From: Anopheles merus | Taxonomy: Eukaryota; Arthropoda; Insecta; Diptera; Culicidae | Direction of reading: 5' to 3' | DNA: 64,000 nucleotides | NCBI RefSeq assembly: GCF_017562075.2 | Contig: NC_054083.1 | Span: 24,042,285-24,106,284 of the forward strand | Shown here: positions 50,008-61,041 of the stretch, piece after piece | How the letters are laid out: every line of letters starts with the position of its first letter | How positions within the stretch are numbered: position 1 is the stretch's first letter | The notes under the pieces: generated by a model | Database searches by the model: none | The model's input: the letters and a program-made list of their open reading frames with translations, nothing else | Told to the model about the DNA's origin: nothing | Translations under genes and position numbers: made by a program

Positions 50008-52168
50008 TTTGTCATAATTTTAGAAAAACCACAAAAACACACTTTCAATTATGAAACTGAAACACCCAAACTCATATAGCAAATTTCAACCGTTGTCCAT
50101 TTGCTCTCAACCACTGTGAATAACAGAATTAGTTCTAATCCGAGCGGTGTTGATGATGCGACTGCTAATTAATGAATGAAAGCAATTAAAGCGCTTCCGA
50201 AAGACACGAACTCAGCGGAAAACATTCCGCTCACACACACACTCTCTCTCTCCCTAAAAATCAACCGGAACCAAATCACCCTTTCCCCGTACGAGAATGT
50301 GAAGGGTTCTAACAACGGTAGGAACATAAGCAAGGGGAGGAGCTCAACGGCAAACAATGCCCATTACCAAGGACGTTTCGCCGCTTGTGATTGGAAAAGG
50401 AGACATTTAAAAGTCCGCAAAGCATAAAGAAGGGAGTCAAGCAAGGGGAAAGCTTGGCCGAAAAAGCTTAGCCCACAGAATGATTCTAGTCTGCGCTAGA
50501 TGAAACGGTTTACCGTTTCGTTGGGTCTAGGATTATCAATACACTCCTTTGCGGGATATTTCCCGCTACGACCGGTTCCGTACCAGGATGCCATTCTTTT
50601 CCTATCGCTTAAAAGAGGGCGCTCTGTCACGGGAAACAAGAAATGTAGCAAATGAAAAAAGCGTTGAATTTTTCATTTCAATTCATTCATATCGCTTCGC
50701 TTCACCATTTGCATCGCTGTCCCTTTTGGAATGTCGCGCTGGAATGTCGTACCGTTAATCAAAGCCATCTCTTCGCGCGGCAAATGGCTAAAAGGCCTTT
50801 AGCGGTGGCTTTAATTTACACACACGCACACTAAACAGACCGTGGGCGTAATCGATTAATTGATCACCCTTCGGGCGACCGCTCGCAGTCCTTTTCTATT
50901 GACTTTTTTTCATACCGGACCTTTCGTGTAAGTTTTATGAAGCTTCCCATTCCAACTTAATGCCCATCGTTTTGATTCGCACCGTTTTGCTTCGTTAGCG
51001 CTAGTGGCGTTCCCTTGCGGCGTTTGCGAGTAAAGTGCATAGTGCAGCACATGATTCTACGCGCAGTTCCACTAGCCACTTCCTTCAATTTCCCACACGG
51101 ACCAACCGAAGACGTTCGAAAACAAATAACTTACCCAACGCATTACCCCCCCCCCCCCCCCACTCGAGCGAGCAATGGCATGACTCTGGCCGTGGTTGGA
51201 TGATTCCACCACTTGCAAAACGCGTTTGCATACGATAATATGCGCTTACCACGCTAATCGACATGATCATCATCACCGAGACGATCCGCGATGGATACGT
51301 TTTGCAAAGATACGATTGAGCGTTTTCTCTCACGGTCCTCCCAGCCGGGGTAAGGGTGCGTGAAAATATGGCGATGTTTTAATTAAATCGCATGCGATGT
51401 TTGGGCTTGATTATTCCAGTTTGGAAGCGAGCCGGCCAGCCGACGACGAACGACGGTGTGAACGGATAATGTGCTGCGATGGCGCTGGAAGTTTATGGTG
51501 ATTAGCGGAAAGGTGGCCAATGAATGGGTGTTTAGTGTGGAGTATGGTTTAATGGCTGTTTCGGAATGTAAATCTAATTAGTTGTAGGTTTTGCTTCCCT
51601 CTCCATGGGCAAGAAGACGATAAGATATTTGGAATTTGAGCCAAACGAACCAAATGAAATGATATTTTGGTATAACAAACCAGCAATATTGCTGTAAATT
51701 ATCATCAGCATTCCATTAAGCCTTAATACTGCTCCATCGATCACGATCGTAACAGCACTGACCTTCACATCCAACCCTCTCCTAATAACGGACACCCCCG
51801 CAATGTATCACCAAATGCAGGTGTTTAGCGGACACGTGTTGGCGAACGAATAGTAACTCCCAATCGATAACCGACCGTTAGCAGCAACAACAAAAAAATG
51901 GCAAATATTTTACATTCCTCCCACAAACCAAGCCCGGGATAAGGTGGGTGACTTACCAGGGCAAGCGAAACAAAAGCAACGGGGTGTACTTCAACCCATT
52001 TATTCACATTCCCGTGCCCACGCTACACACGTTGTTGAATGTTGAACGTATCCCGGTGTAGTTTTGCTAAAAACAACAGATATCGAATATTTCCTACATG
52101 CAGCAGGAATGTGAGCACAAGAACGGCTTCGTTAATATTTTCGTTCGTTCGTCCATTCGTTTCCTCTA
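50008..52168. other. no gene supported; includes C16 tract
   Basis: G+C-richer non-coding DNA. A - strand stretch (about 51333-51252) reads toward GTG|GTAAGC with good codon character but has no ATG (GTG only) and a poor acceptor. The - strand frame from 52007 into CTG|GTAAGT also starts at GTG, not ATG. Poly-C lies at 51146-51161. Confidence 0.45.
51146..51161. repeat. poly-C tract, 16 C
   Basis: Sixteen uninterrupted C, giving a G16 run on the - strand. Length is error-prone. Confidence 0.9.
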
Positions 52169-52373
52169 TCACAACAATTGTGCGGAATGCAATTCAGAAT
52201 CGGTGACCTTCGCGGTATCGAACGCTGCCAACGCCGCGACATTATGCTCACCCACAAGCTGCTGGAATGCATTTCTAATGTCAGCGTGTGCAAGCGATCG
52301 GCCCACGACGCGATTGGCTGCTACTAGGTTCGTATCTAAACTAACGCGTTTCTGTGTTGCTGCATAAACGCTT
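52169..52373 (-). CDS. candidate terminal coding exon, unknown protein
   Basis: On the - strand a convincing 3' splice site (TTAAATAACTTGTGCAAATCTTATTTAATTTTAG, AG at 52375-52374, possible branch ATAAC 30 nt before) precedes a frame of 1 nt plus 67 codons and a TGA at 52171-52169. The composition is globular, with segments KRVSLDTNLVAANRVVGRSL and LAAFDTAKVTDSELHSAQLL. The + strand is also open here (89 codons, ATG 52098 to TAA), as happens when one strand carries purine-N-pyrimidine codons, so the strand is not fully settled. Upstream exons were not identified; a 102-codon ATG frame at 52867-52559 (-) is the nearest possibility but lacks a donor. No family recognised. Confidence 0.28.
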
Positions 52374-55138
52374 CTAAAATTAAATAAGATTTGCACAAGT
52401 TATTTAAGACAGGGCCCCCATAAACCAACAATATATTCCTATTAAAGTGATTCTGCGTTCCAGGGGCTTCTCCTTCCAAGGGCTCGTCGCAGAAACTGAC
52501 ATCGGTCATGAAAATTTACGATCACTTTGCCACCGGAGGGACAAACTAATCCTAGCAACTATAAAAAAAAACTCAACCGCGCGGCCAGCTCCAGCGGCTC
52601 CACGCTTCGAATGTTAATTAGGATGATTGTTAGATCTCGCTGATGGCACCGGGTAAGCGCGTTCGATACAGTACGGTGCAGAATAGATTGTCCATAAATT
52701 AGCAAACGCACGGCCCCCGGGTGACACTTCCTGCTGCGGTGACGCTTTTTATGCGCTGTTTGCTGTAAAGATTTGCATCGAAAGTGAAAAGATGATGGTG
52801 AATGTGTCGCCAGGCGGGGGTAAGCTTGAAGTTTCGTGCACAAATTAGTGTTCCCATTGGTTTTCATGTAAATGGTGGAAGTGGTTTAATTATTCGTGTA
52901 AGTCGCTTTTATTTCGATTCGCTTTAATTACCTTTTACAATTCAACAAAGCTGGCATTTTGTGCATTTGTGAAGAGTTTGTCTGGGCTAGAACATTAATG
53001 CTATTGACACCAGCATTGACAATTTCCCGTGGCATTTTATCGTCATACTGGATACCTTTGTGAAACGAAGAGTTTCTGACTCCTGGAGTTATATAGTTTG
53101 GTACTCTTCGAGCATTTGCTCCTCCGTGAATAATGGTGAATATGAAGGTAGACGACTTTTTATTAGATTATTAATAAATATCACTCTTTGGTTAATTAAC
53201 ATTCAGTGCAAAACAATTCCCTTCGTCTTATTCCGCAGCCTTTAAATCCGTGTAAGCTGTATTTCAGTCGCCAGAAACAAAATTGAAGCAGACAAATCTA
53301 GGTTAGGTCGAATAAGTGATAAGTACAATTGTATCTTACCGCAGCGGTTTACATCCTTTCCTAGTCTGCAAAGAACTCCATCCTTTTTGGCCACTTTCTT
53401 TACAACATAGTCAATTAGGTCCATAAGTCTCGATTCATTGGTAACAATTACTCATAAATATGTTATGTTACATACAATTTCTACATATACTTTATTTATT
53501 ACAAGCTGAGTATGTAAGCTACTTAGTCCTTTAGGCACTACCAAGGCTTTAAGTTTTTTTCAGGATTTAATTTGAGTTTTTTATGTTTTGGCTAACCATA
53601 CATTGAGCTTAGATCCTGGTTAAGTTTCCAAACTATTTCACAATAATCACTACCACTAATGAAGATTATGGGACCATAATAGCATTAAGCATTGAATTAA
53701 TGAAAATATGATGTACATTTTAAAATCATTTCTCATGTCCTTTGGCGCTTGCTTTATACAGACAAGCCCTTCGTGCATAGTTTTGACCGTTCTATGCTAT
53801 TTTTGTGATTTATTTCCAGAAATGTGAAAAAAACCCTTTACAAATACCTTTACAGACTTCAGCTCATAAATCATACCTGATCATAAGCTATCAGCTTTCA
53901 CGTGTCCGATACAATCGTGCCTGCGCCTCTGAGGATCGGACAGTGAACAATGAAAAGAATTTTCTAGCAATAAATAATACATGTGATAACACGCTGCCGA
54001 TCATTGGGTACCGCTAAAAGCATATGAATTCATTACAGCCCACCTCCTCCACTACACATGATCCACTTAAAGCGACAAATCATGCTTACTCTCTGACCGC
54101 TGGGAACCGCCCGATCTAGTAGGGATTGGCTTCAAAATCACACACACACACACACAAACACACACAAAACACATTAGTCATCTGTCGTGTTGGTTGCACA
54201 AAAGCCGGAAAGCGCGCAGAAACAATGATACAAATAATGTCGGAACCGGGGCAATAAATTTTAAACGAGAACAAATCGATTGCTAATCAACCGAGCGGGG
54301 AATGTTTCTATTTTTTTTTCAGTCCCTTTGGAATCTCACAGTGCAACGGAAAAGGGCGCTCCCGATCCCGCCATTGACTAATGGGCTTTCCATGGGCTTC
54401 CACACATTAGTGCAGCGATCATTAGGCCGAGCGGGCAGCAATCGGAATCTTAAAGGGTTCGCTGCTAATGCTTGCACTTCGTACGCCGGATCCGGCCGCC
54501 AAATGACAAACTCGACTCGGTTGCTAGCGTGCTCAAGCGTTGCCGAACGGCGACGGCATTCATCACACGATGGCGTGAGGCGCGATGCAGGTTGCGCGTT
54601 TGAAAAATGACACCGTACCGACCGTGCGCTGTGTTCGAACGTTCATTAGAGCGAAAATTAATGAAGACAGTGTAGTTAATCAGCCAATCGAAGCCAATCC
54701 CGCCCGCTCCTGCCCGTGGTAAGTGGGCTCCTTCTGGGCTTTTTTGTTGTTGCTGTTGCTTGGCTACGGTGCGGAAATCGAACACGGACCAAAACGGAGC
54801 CGTGCATGTCGTCACTCGCATTGTCGCATTGAAATTTGTTTTTGCAAAGCAAAGTACAAGTGCTCATCGATTGGTCACAAAAACCGCACATGCATTCCAC
54901 ACACTCACATGGAGCAGCACTTGGCAGCGCAGCGAGCTAATTCGATTTGAATTATCACATCCCGCGCATCAGCTCGAACGTGGCTGGTTGGAGCCGCCAA
55001 CTAGCCTAGTGTTAAAGGTTCGCGTGCACCATCTTAGGCAGGGGGCCGCGCGTGGGGACACTCTCGCTCGTACATGGCGACCATTTGTCATTAATCAATA
55101 GGCACTACAATTAATGGTCGTGTTTGATTAAGCCATAG
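52374..55138. other. no firm gene
   Basis: Contains a - strand 102-codon ATG frame (52867-52559) and otherwise AT-rich DNA at 53030-54000 without open frames, then moderate G+C. A CA-rich run (54138-54170) is present. Confidence 0.4.
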
Positions 55139-55152
55139 GCCGGCATAGGCGC

Positions 55153-55219
55153 ATGTCGGGAGACATGCAAAACACGGGCCGTCCCGATTGCGATCGATCG
55201 CAATCGATGCACTCAAGAG
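55153..55219 (+). CDS. candidate start exon (weak)
   Basis: ATG 55153 opens 22 codons plus 1 nt ending at TCAAGAG|GTGAGC (GT 55220-55221). An acceptor-like word (ATTAAGCCATAG) ends at 55138. The peptide MSGDMQNTGRPDCDRSQSMH and its G/C-ending codons look coding-like, but the sequence is partly fixed by the 22-bp palindrome at 55185-55206. Without the splice the frame continues to 84 codons. Weak on its own. Confidence 0.14.
55185..55206. repeat. 22-bp perfect palindrome
   Basis: CGATTGCGATC followed directly by its exact reverse complement GATCGCAATCG, with no spacer. It could bind a dimeric protein or be a chance word; GATC/CGATCG-rich words are common in the surrounding DNA. Confidence 0.95.
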
Positions 55220-55459
55220 GTGAGCGTTTTTTTGTTAGTGAGCTCACCATCGAACCGCACTTTGCACCTGTAGAGTGTGATAGAGCGGGGGTTGCTGTTG
55301 CCTGCAAATGTATTGGAGCTGGCAACGATCACACATGGGACGGACGTCTTAATGTGATCGCACACTTCACATTCGTTCCAAGCGGCTGGCCTGGAATGTG
55401 TGCCTAATGCAACCACAAAACGTGGGCGATTCTATTTGCTGCCACTGAAAAAGGAAGCG

Positions 55460-56110
55460 TTGTATGTGTATTAACTTACTTACCTAGTTACCTCTGTTTT
55501 TTTCGTACTGACTTAGTTACTTACTGACTTCTTTATCTAATTATGCTTTGTTACTTATTTTCTTACCTTCTCACTTTATTATTAATGCATTTACTTTTTT
55601 GGTTATTTATTTACTGAGTTACATAGTTAATTTACTTTCTTACAGACATACTTTTTTATAATTTTCTCGAATTATCACTTTATTAGTTTTTATAAGCTTA
55701 CTCACCTACTCACATATTTACTTACTTTTCTTTCTATTAGCTTAGCAGATTTCATATTTACCTGCTTGCATACTTACTTACTTCCTTAGTTACAACCTTT
55801 TGTTGGTACCTATTCAAATGTTTATGGTTTTTTTGCGTGATTTCCAACTCAATTTTAGAAATACTTGCTTACTTTTTTACTTATTTTTTTTTACTTTTAA
55901 AAGTATAATTTTCGGTTCATTGAGTTTTTAGTGACTTACTTGTTTTATTTTTTATTTACATATTTATATACTTTTTTTCGTTTTTTTTCACTTTTTTCTT
56001 GCTTTCTCACTTTTTACTTGTAAGCTTACATACTCTTTTCTCATTTACTTTTTTATTTATGTATCAAATTACTTGCATTCCCACTTACTTAATTTCTTAC
56101 ATATTTTATT
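55460..56110. repeat. decayed TTAC tetranucleotide array
   Basis: TTAC, CTTAC, TTACTTAC and near variants (TTAT, TTTC) dominate about 650 bp of pyrimidine-rich DNA, for example around 55470-55490, 55531-55545 and 55775-55791. It is an old, decayed (TTAC)n satellite with no coding capacity. Boundaries are approximate. Confidence 0.8.
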
Positions 56111-57150
56111 CTGCACTACTTTTTTTCGCAATTTAAGATTTATTTCTTTTGTTTCCGATTACCCATACATTTCTTATTTAGTTTTCATAATTTCTTTTAT
56201 TTCTTTCTGTTTGATCTTTCTACCATTTGCAAGCGTGATATTTTTACCTAATACTATTAAAATGCTACAATATTCCCTTCCCTATCGACGATTCTTGTAC
56301 CACGCTTGCACTCGAAATGTTTGCTATTGTGCTCCAACATATTTGCCTTGCTCTTGTCGGTATCGATCGTACTTAGCTATACTGTTTTACTTTGCACCAA
56401 AAACACAACCTTTGCAGGTAATGCTGCGCTCACTTTTCACACTTGCGCACCGTCACCGATTGACATAAGCTTCGACAGGCGCAACTGCTCGTGACGACTG
56501 CTGAATAATTTATAACTCCTTATCGTGGCGTATCATTTTCACAGCTTTAGCCTGCCAGCCCCTTGCCGGTTGCAGGCCTGCGATAAACGGCAACCGGGCA
56601 TGTCGGCCGCCGCTTGCCATGCATGCTTCTCCCACGCACTTACCGATGGGGAGGGGGCGAGGAGTTCTGGTTCAGTGTTTTGTCGCCAGGCTCGTTTCAC
56701 TCGTCGCAAACACGAATACACACACACACACACACACACACACTCACGTCCACCTCATCATCTTAATGATACTTGCGCGGGCGCTTTGACATATGTGTCG
56801 CGGTGACAAGATTCCGATTTTTTCTTCTCTTCTCTTCTTTCCACCTCCGGCCATTCCTGTGCTCTCCTCGCTCCGTTGCCCCGCGCCAGTTCCCAACGCG
56901 CACTCTGCGGCTTTGAATCGATCACGGGCTCTCCGCGGTCGAGAGGAGGTTTGTGCCGGAGTGCAGTTGCGCACCGCTGACCTTCAGCTGTCATTTTCTG
57001 CGGTGTGGAGAGTAGTGTCGTGCCGGGCCGGGCGAATACACGGGCGGAATAACTTTACGCGCTCGGAATAACTCCTTCCCGCGAGGACCCGCGAGGCTGA
57101 GTGCCTACGGTTCTGCTGCTTGCGGCCCCGGTGGTGCTGGTGTGCGTCAA
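56111..57150. other. no gene supported
   Basis: Pyrimidine-rich to 56500, then G+C- and CpG-rich from 56560. A (CA)n run lies at 56718-56743. TCATTT at 56991 resembles an initiator, but nothing at +28 fits a downstream element. Confidence 0.4.
56718..56743. repeat. (CA)n microsatellite
   Basis: Perfect CA run of 13 units. Confidence 0.95.
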
Positions 57151-57421
57151 ATGTGCATTTATGGGTTAATTGTAGCTGACCGGTTTTTGGGGTCGAGACC
57201 GAAGTCGAGCCTCCGACCGTTTCGGTGCTCCGTTCTGGCACTGGTGGGGAGACAGCAGAGCCGCCTGCTTACCGGGGCAGAATATGATCCACTTCATACG
57301 AGCTTCACTCCTCCCCCACGCGAGCCTGCTGCTGCATTAGCTGCAGTGTGCAAACGCTGCTGCTGCTGCAAGCTGTTACAGCGCTCTCCAAGACCTGTGG
57401 CCAAGATGGGACGGCTGGTGG
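57151..57421 (+). CDS. candidate coding exon ending at a donor (weak)
   Basis: ATG 57151 opens 90 codons plus 1 nt to CTGGTGG|GTAAGG (GT 57422-57423). A second, better ATG (GCCAAGATGGGACGG) at 57406 would start only five codons before the donor. The frame includes a run of four Cys from CTG/TGC triplets (about residues 70-73) and a Pro-rich stretch (about 53-60). The DNA is CpG-rich. No family recognised; it may be 5'UTR instead. Confidence 0.15.
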
Positions 57422-57474
57422 GTAAGGTTCTTAGGCATTTTCTACCGCCCGCAAACCGCATCGACACAAGCGCG

Positions 57475-57510
57475 TATAAAAGCCTACGATGTGACACGGC
57501 GACGGGGACA
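57475..57510 (+). promoter_or_regulatory. TATA-box promoter candidate
   Basis: TATAAAAG at 57475-57482 stands alone in CpG-rich DNA (GCGCGTATAAAAGCC), unlike the many AT-block TATA words. ACAGTTTG at 57508-57515 is initiator-like, with its A about 35 bp from the TATA, slightly long. Transcription would run to the right. A short ATG frame follows at 57532. No downstream promoter element is seen. Confidence 0.25.
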
Positions 57511-57579
57511 GTTTGTCGTCGATCGGATGTCATGTCGGGCTGTGCAAAACTGTCGAACGTGCGAAGGACCGGCTAATGT

Positions 57580-59280
57580 GCGTCGGCTGGGGTTTTTCTT
57601 ATTTTGGCCTTTGCAAGGTTGCGTTTGGTAGACGGTTTTTGGTGCAGATTTACAGTACTGCTTACTTTAGAGGCATTTGACGAGTGTTCTACATTTAGTG
57701 TGTGTGCGTGCATGGGAGGGATTGGTATGATACTTGTGGCTGTGTGTATGTAAGTGATTGTGCTTGTGAACCTGTTTAGCGCAGGAGATGTCTGCATCCC
57801 CCATACGAAAGGTCGCCAAGGTCTGTCGCCAATCGATCAAATGGAAAGGAGAGTGAGCGAATGTTTCGGGTGCAATAGAGTGTCATTTGTTAAGTTAAGG
57901 TGAAGGTGTGTGTGTGTGTGTGCTTGTGAATGTAGACACTTAAAGTTGAAGGAGAATTTAGGCAGTTCTACTAAAACGGTGTTAACGGTGGCGATTGGTA
58001 CTGAGAGAGGCCCAACGGAGCTACTATCAAACGACATTCAAACAACATTTAGCGAGAGGCTGCACTGATGTAAGTGAACGTAAACGCCACAAGTTATTCA
58101 TGACAATTTGAATTAAACAGAATTCAATCAAATGAGCCATATACAATGTCATTAATAATTAAGCACTAATTCAGCCTTATGTCAGCTTTATTTAAGAATA
58201 TTTAATTGCTTCGAATAATGTAAAATTGTTGCCTTTTCTCATTAGCTCTTACGTTTCTTGTTATTTTTCTCATTATTATTAAAATTGAATAAATCCAAAA
58301 ATTATTGATTCAACTTACAAGAGCTATAAAAGGCAAGCTGAAAACAAACGAGACGTCTCCTCATCCCGTGCGACACGTTCCTTATAATTTTAATTTAAAG
58401 CTACTCATCAAACCACGCCAATGATGCTGATCGTATCAGCGCTAAAAGACTTCATTTTTACGATTATTATATTCAACGCACTTTAACGCACTGGCTGGTC
58501 CCACCCAATTGCCAAATAAAACGTGCTACAAAGTAAGGCGCAGGACGCACAAACTTAATTCCCTCCCCAACCAGTAAGCAAGATCCTATCGCGGCACTAT
58601 CACATCCCGACAAAACCGTTCGGGCTGGCATCAATCATCTTAATTATCGCATCACGTGCAAAAGACAAGAAGCCTTCATGCTAATACGAATTAGCCAGTG
58701 TCCGGCCAACGGTTTGCCACGGTTGGCAGGGCGATCCTTCCGATCGAATCTCATTACATCGTTTTGCCCAAATTGCTTCCCAGCACGAGATCTCGTGTGA
58801 GGTTGTGTTTTTCTGCGTTTTTTTTTTTGGGACCAATCCGTGACCACCTGTTTGTGAGGAGGTCGGTTCTCGGTTCCAGCCGGACGCAGACGGGTGTGGC
58901 CTGACGGGTAACGATCGCTATCGCGACCGGGTCAAACAGCAACGGCACGGTAGCGGTTCCGTTCCGTGCACCGTCCTATGCCATGTATGGTGTTGGTAAT
59001 AAAATATAATGATGACACTGTCACTTGCATATTAAGCCCGCGCCCATTTGCAGACCCCTGCCCGAGCCGTGTCCACCGCCGTACCAGTTGCTGCTACTTC
59101 TTCTCGCACACACTTTCCCCATCCGGCAGGTTGCACACGATCAGGTTGGGCCGTTCGCTTTTGGACTGTATTTGTGGCTTGGCTTTGGTTGGCTTCTTCT
59201 TCTTCTTCTTCTTGTTCTTCGTCGCACACCACCGTTTTTGGTGATGTTGGCCAGCCCTAGCGGGTCCCGGTAGTCGATCC
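57580..59280. other. no firm gene
   Basis: AT-rich at 58080-58330. TATAAAAGG at 58325-58333 is a second TATA-like word but lies next to AT-rich DNA and no clear initiator sits 30 bp on. Triplet TTC run at 59194-59213. Long but unconvincing frames on both strands. Confidence 0.4.
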
Positions 59281-59403
59281 GCAGGTTCGATAGCCTCGTT
59301 GCGACAGCTCGCGCACGTCGCGCAGCGTTTTGATTGCTTCGCGGAAACGCGCAAAAGCGCATACGCAAACGCGAAACAAAAAACCCTATCGCAAACACGT
59401 CAA

Positions 59404-59560
59404 GCGATGCGTCTTCGCATCTTCTTTGCTGCTGCTGCTGCTATTCCCCTCGGTTGCCTTCCCCATCGCGTATCGCAAAACCGTGTACGAGGAAGTTTTG
59501 CCGAGCGACTTTGACAGCCAATTGAAAGGTGTTGTGTGTGCAGCGATGCAAGACAAATGA
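59404..59560 (+). pseudogene. signal-peptide-like frame without ATG (weak)
   Basis: From about 59408 one frame encodes a secretory-signal-like stretch (CVFASSLLLLLLFPSVAFP) then AYRKTVYEEVLPSDFDSQLK, with mostly G/C third bases, and stops at TGA 59558-59560. The frame is open back to 59294 but contains no ATG. An ATG at 59407 sits one base out of frame. This could be a small secreted-protein gene broken by a one-base change, an internal exon, or chance aided by the CTG run. Confidence 0.13.
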
Positions 59561-60196
59561 TCGGTTTGAACGTTTTGTTTGATTTCAACTCATCTTGGCC
59601 GCAGGGCAGACGTGCATCTTCGTGCGGGACACACACACACACACGCACACGGCCGCCGGTGGCTGCAACCCTGGGCCGGCCACCGAGGGAGCGTCCGTGG
59701 GTTATCGCCGAGGGTCCACGGATGACTCGCCGCAATCACGCCCGGACAAACGCATCGCCACGGCAGGATGATAATAAACTTATTTGCTATTGATTTATTG
59801 CACACCCAACCGTTCGGCCCTTTCACGGGGAAGCGTTGGGAGCGTTCACAATAAAAAAAAGAAAGAAACCAGCAAAGAAAACAAACTCCAACAATCTCAA
59901 CAACGGCAATCGATCGTATTGTTGATGGTTTGTTACCTTAATGACTTTCCAAAATCTGCACAAAAAGGGGGGGGAAAGGTGGGAACTGCAGTATAAAGGG
60001 GGAACAAATGATAAACCCTTCTTTGCCAACGAATCGATATCAATGCGAGAAGGCGGGAACGGGTGTATTTGTGCTTCTTGCAATAATTTCTGCAATTTGT
60101 CGATGCAATTGTTCCTTTCTTTGCCTTACTGGAGGTTGGCACAGGCTTTTACCGTTGACCCTTTTTTACGCTAGTTGCTGCGGTTGATTTCTGCAG

Positions 60197-60249
60197 AGGT
60201 CCTGGTCCAGGCTTTGCACAATAACTGCGCCCTGTTGGAAGAGTTATGA
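60197..60249 (+). CDS. candidate terminal exon (weak)
   Basis: After TTGCTGCGGTTGATTTCTGCAG (AG ending 60196), 17 codons with mostly G/C third bases read VLVQALHNNCALLEEL and stop at TGA 60247-60249. It would be the C-terminus of a spliced protein. Too short to judge; no partner exon identified. Confidence 0.12.
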
Positions 60250-60492
60250 TTCGACCTCCATTCTTTGCTTAATGTATAAACGATTGATCGAAGTGATGAT
60301 GCCGGTAAGGAGTGGATGATTCGATGTAAAAGCATTCAATGTGAAACAGTTAGCTCCAGGCATTGGTTTCGATTCATTTATTTTGGTAATTCAAAAGGTG
60401 GTCTTATTGATTTGTTAGCCACGGCTGAATCTCACTGTGGTTAGGTAAATCTAAAATTTCTACAAAAAATCAATTGTCATGTCTAAAATTTG

Positions 60493-60518
60493 AAAAAAAA
60501 AAAAAACAAAAAAAAAAA
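60493..60518. repeat. A-rich tract (A14 C A11)
   Basis: Two long A runs separated by one C, followed by TTTATAG. It could be the tail of a decayed retrotransposed copy, but the DNA upstream is not recognisable. Confidence 0.8.
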
Positions 60519-60911
60519 TTTATAGATCCTCAAACCGCTGAAGTTCCTCACAGGAACGTGGAGATTGTAGATTATCCTATAAGTGGACTGAGTGGCTGCT
60601 AAAGAACTCTTTCTTAAACAGAGCCCCAATTCAAGTGGTGTTTCGCTTTTATTTGCCATTTTTTAATTTATTATAGTTGTTCCCACACGATACAAGATTC
60701 TATAAGCAATAGTTAATCAATGAATAAAAAATACAATCGAGTTGGAAGAAATTTGTCGAAAGCTTAACCAAAATTGTCATCACATTCCCCAAGTAGCAAT
60801 CAAGCCTTGCATGACGATAAATCAAGACAGTTTGGCTCGAGAGGGCCTTTGATTCAGAAATTCTAATAAACTAGTTGATCCTTTACGTCGTTAAAGTTCA
60901 TACAACACTAA

Positions 60912-61041
60912 TACTTTATTCTATTTGGCGTAACGTCCTACGCGGACATACAGGCTTTCGAGACTTTATTCAATGCCACGCAGCCGGATAGTCAATCCTT
61001 GCTACGGGGGCACGGTCCATTCTAGGCTTGAACCCATGACG
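60912..61041 (-). mobile_element. tRNA-derived SINE fragment, Anopheles type
   Basis: On the + strand this reads TTTGGCGTAACGTCCTACGC, then CACGCAGCCGGATAGTCAAT, CCTTGCTACGGGGGCACGGT and GGCTTGAACCCATGAC. I recognise this wording, from memory, as a short interspersed repeat abundant in Anopheles. On the - strand GTCATGGGTTCAAGCC is a polymerase III B box, placing the tRNA-like head at the right end. The A box and the start of the head are missing, so the copy is 5'-truncated, with a small internal deletion near 60949. The other end (CCAAATAGAATAAAG) would be the 3' tail. It is non-autonomous and probably inert. The exact family name is not certain. Confidence 0.7.

Noticed and set aside
51825..52007. 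- strand frame reading into CTG|GTAAGT, resembling a signal-peptide exon
   Set aside because: The apparent start is GTG. There is no in-frame ATG before an upstream stop, and no acceptor.
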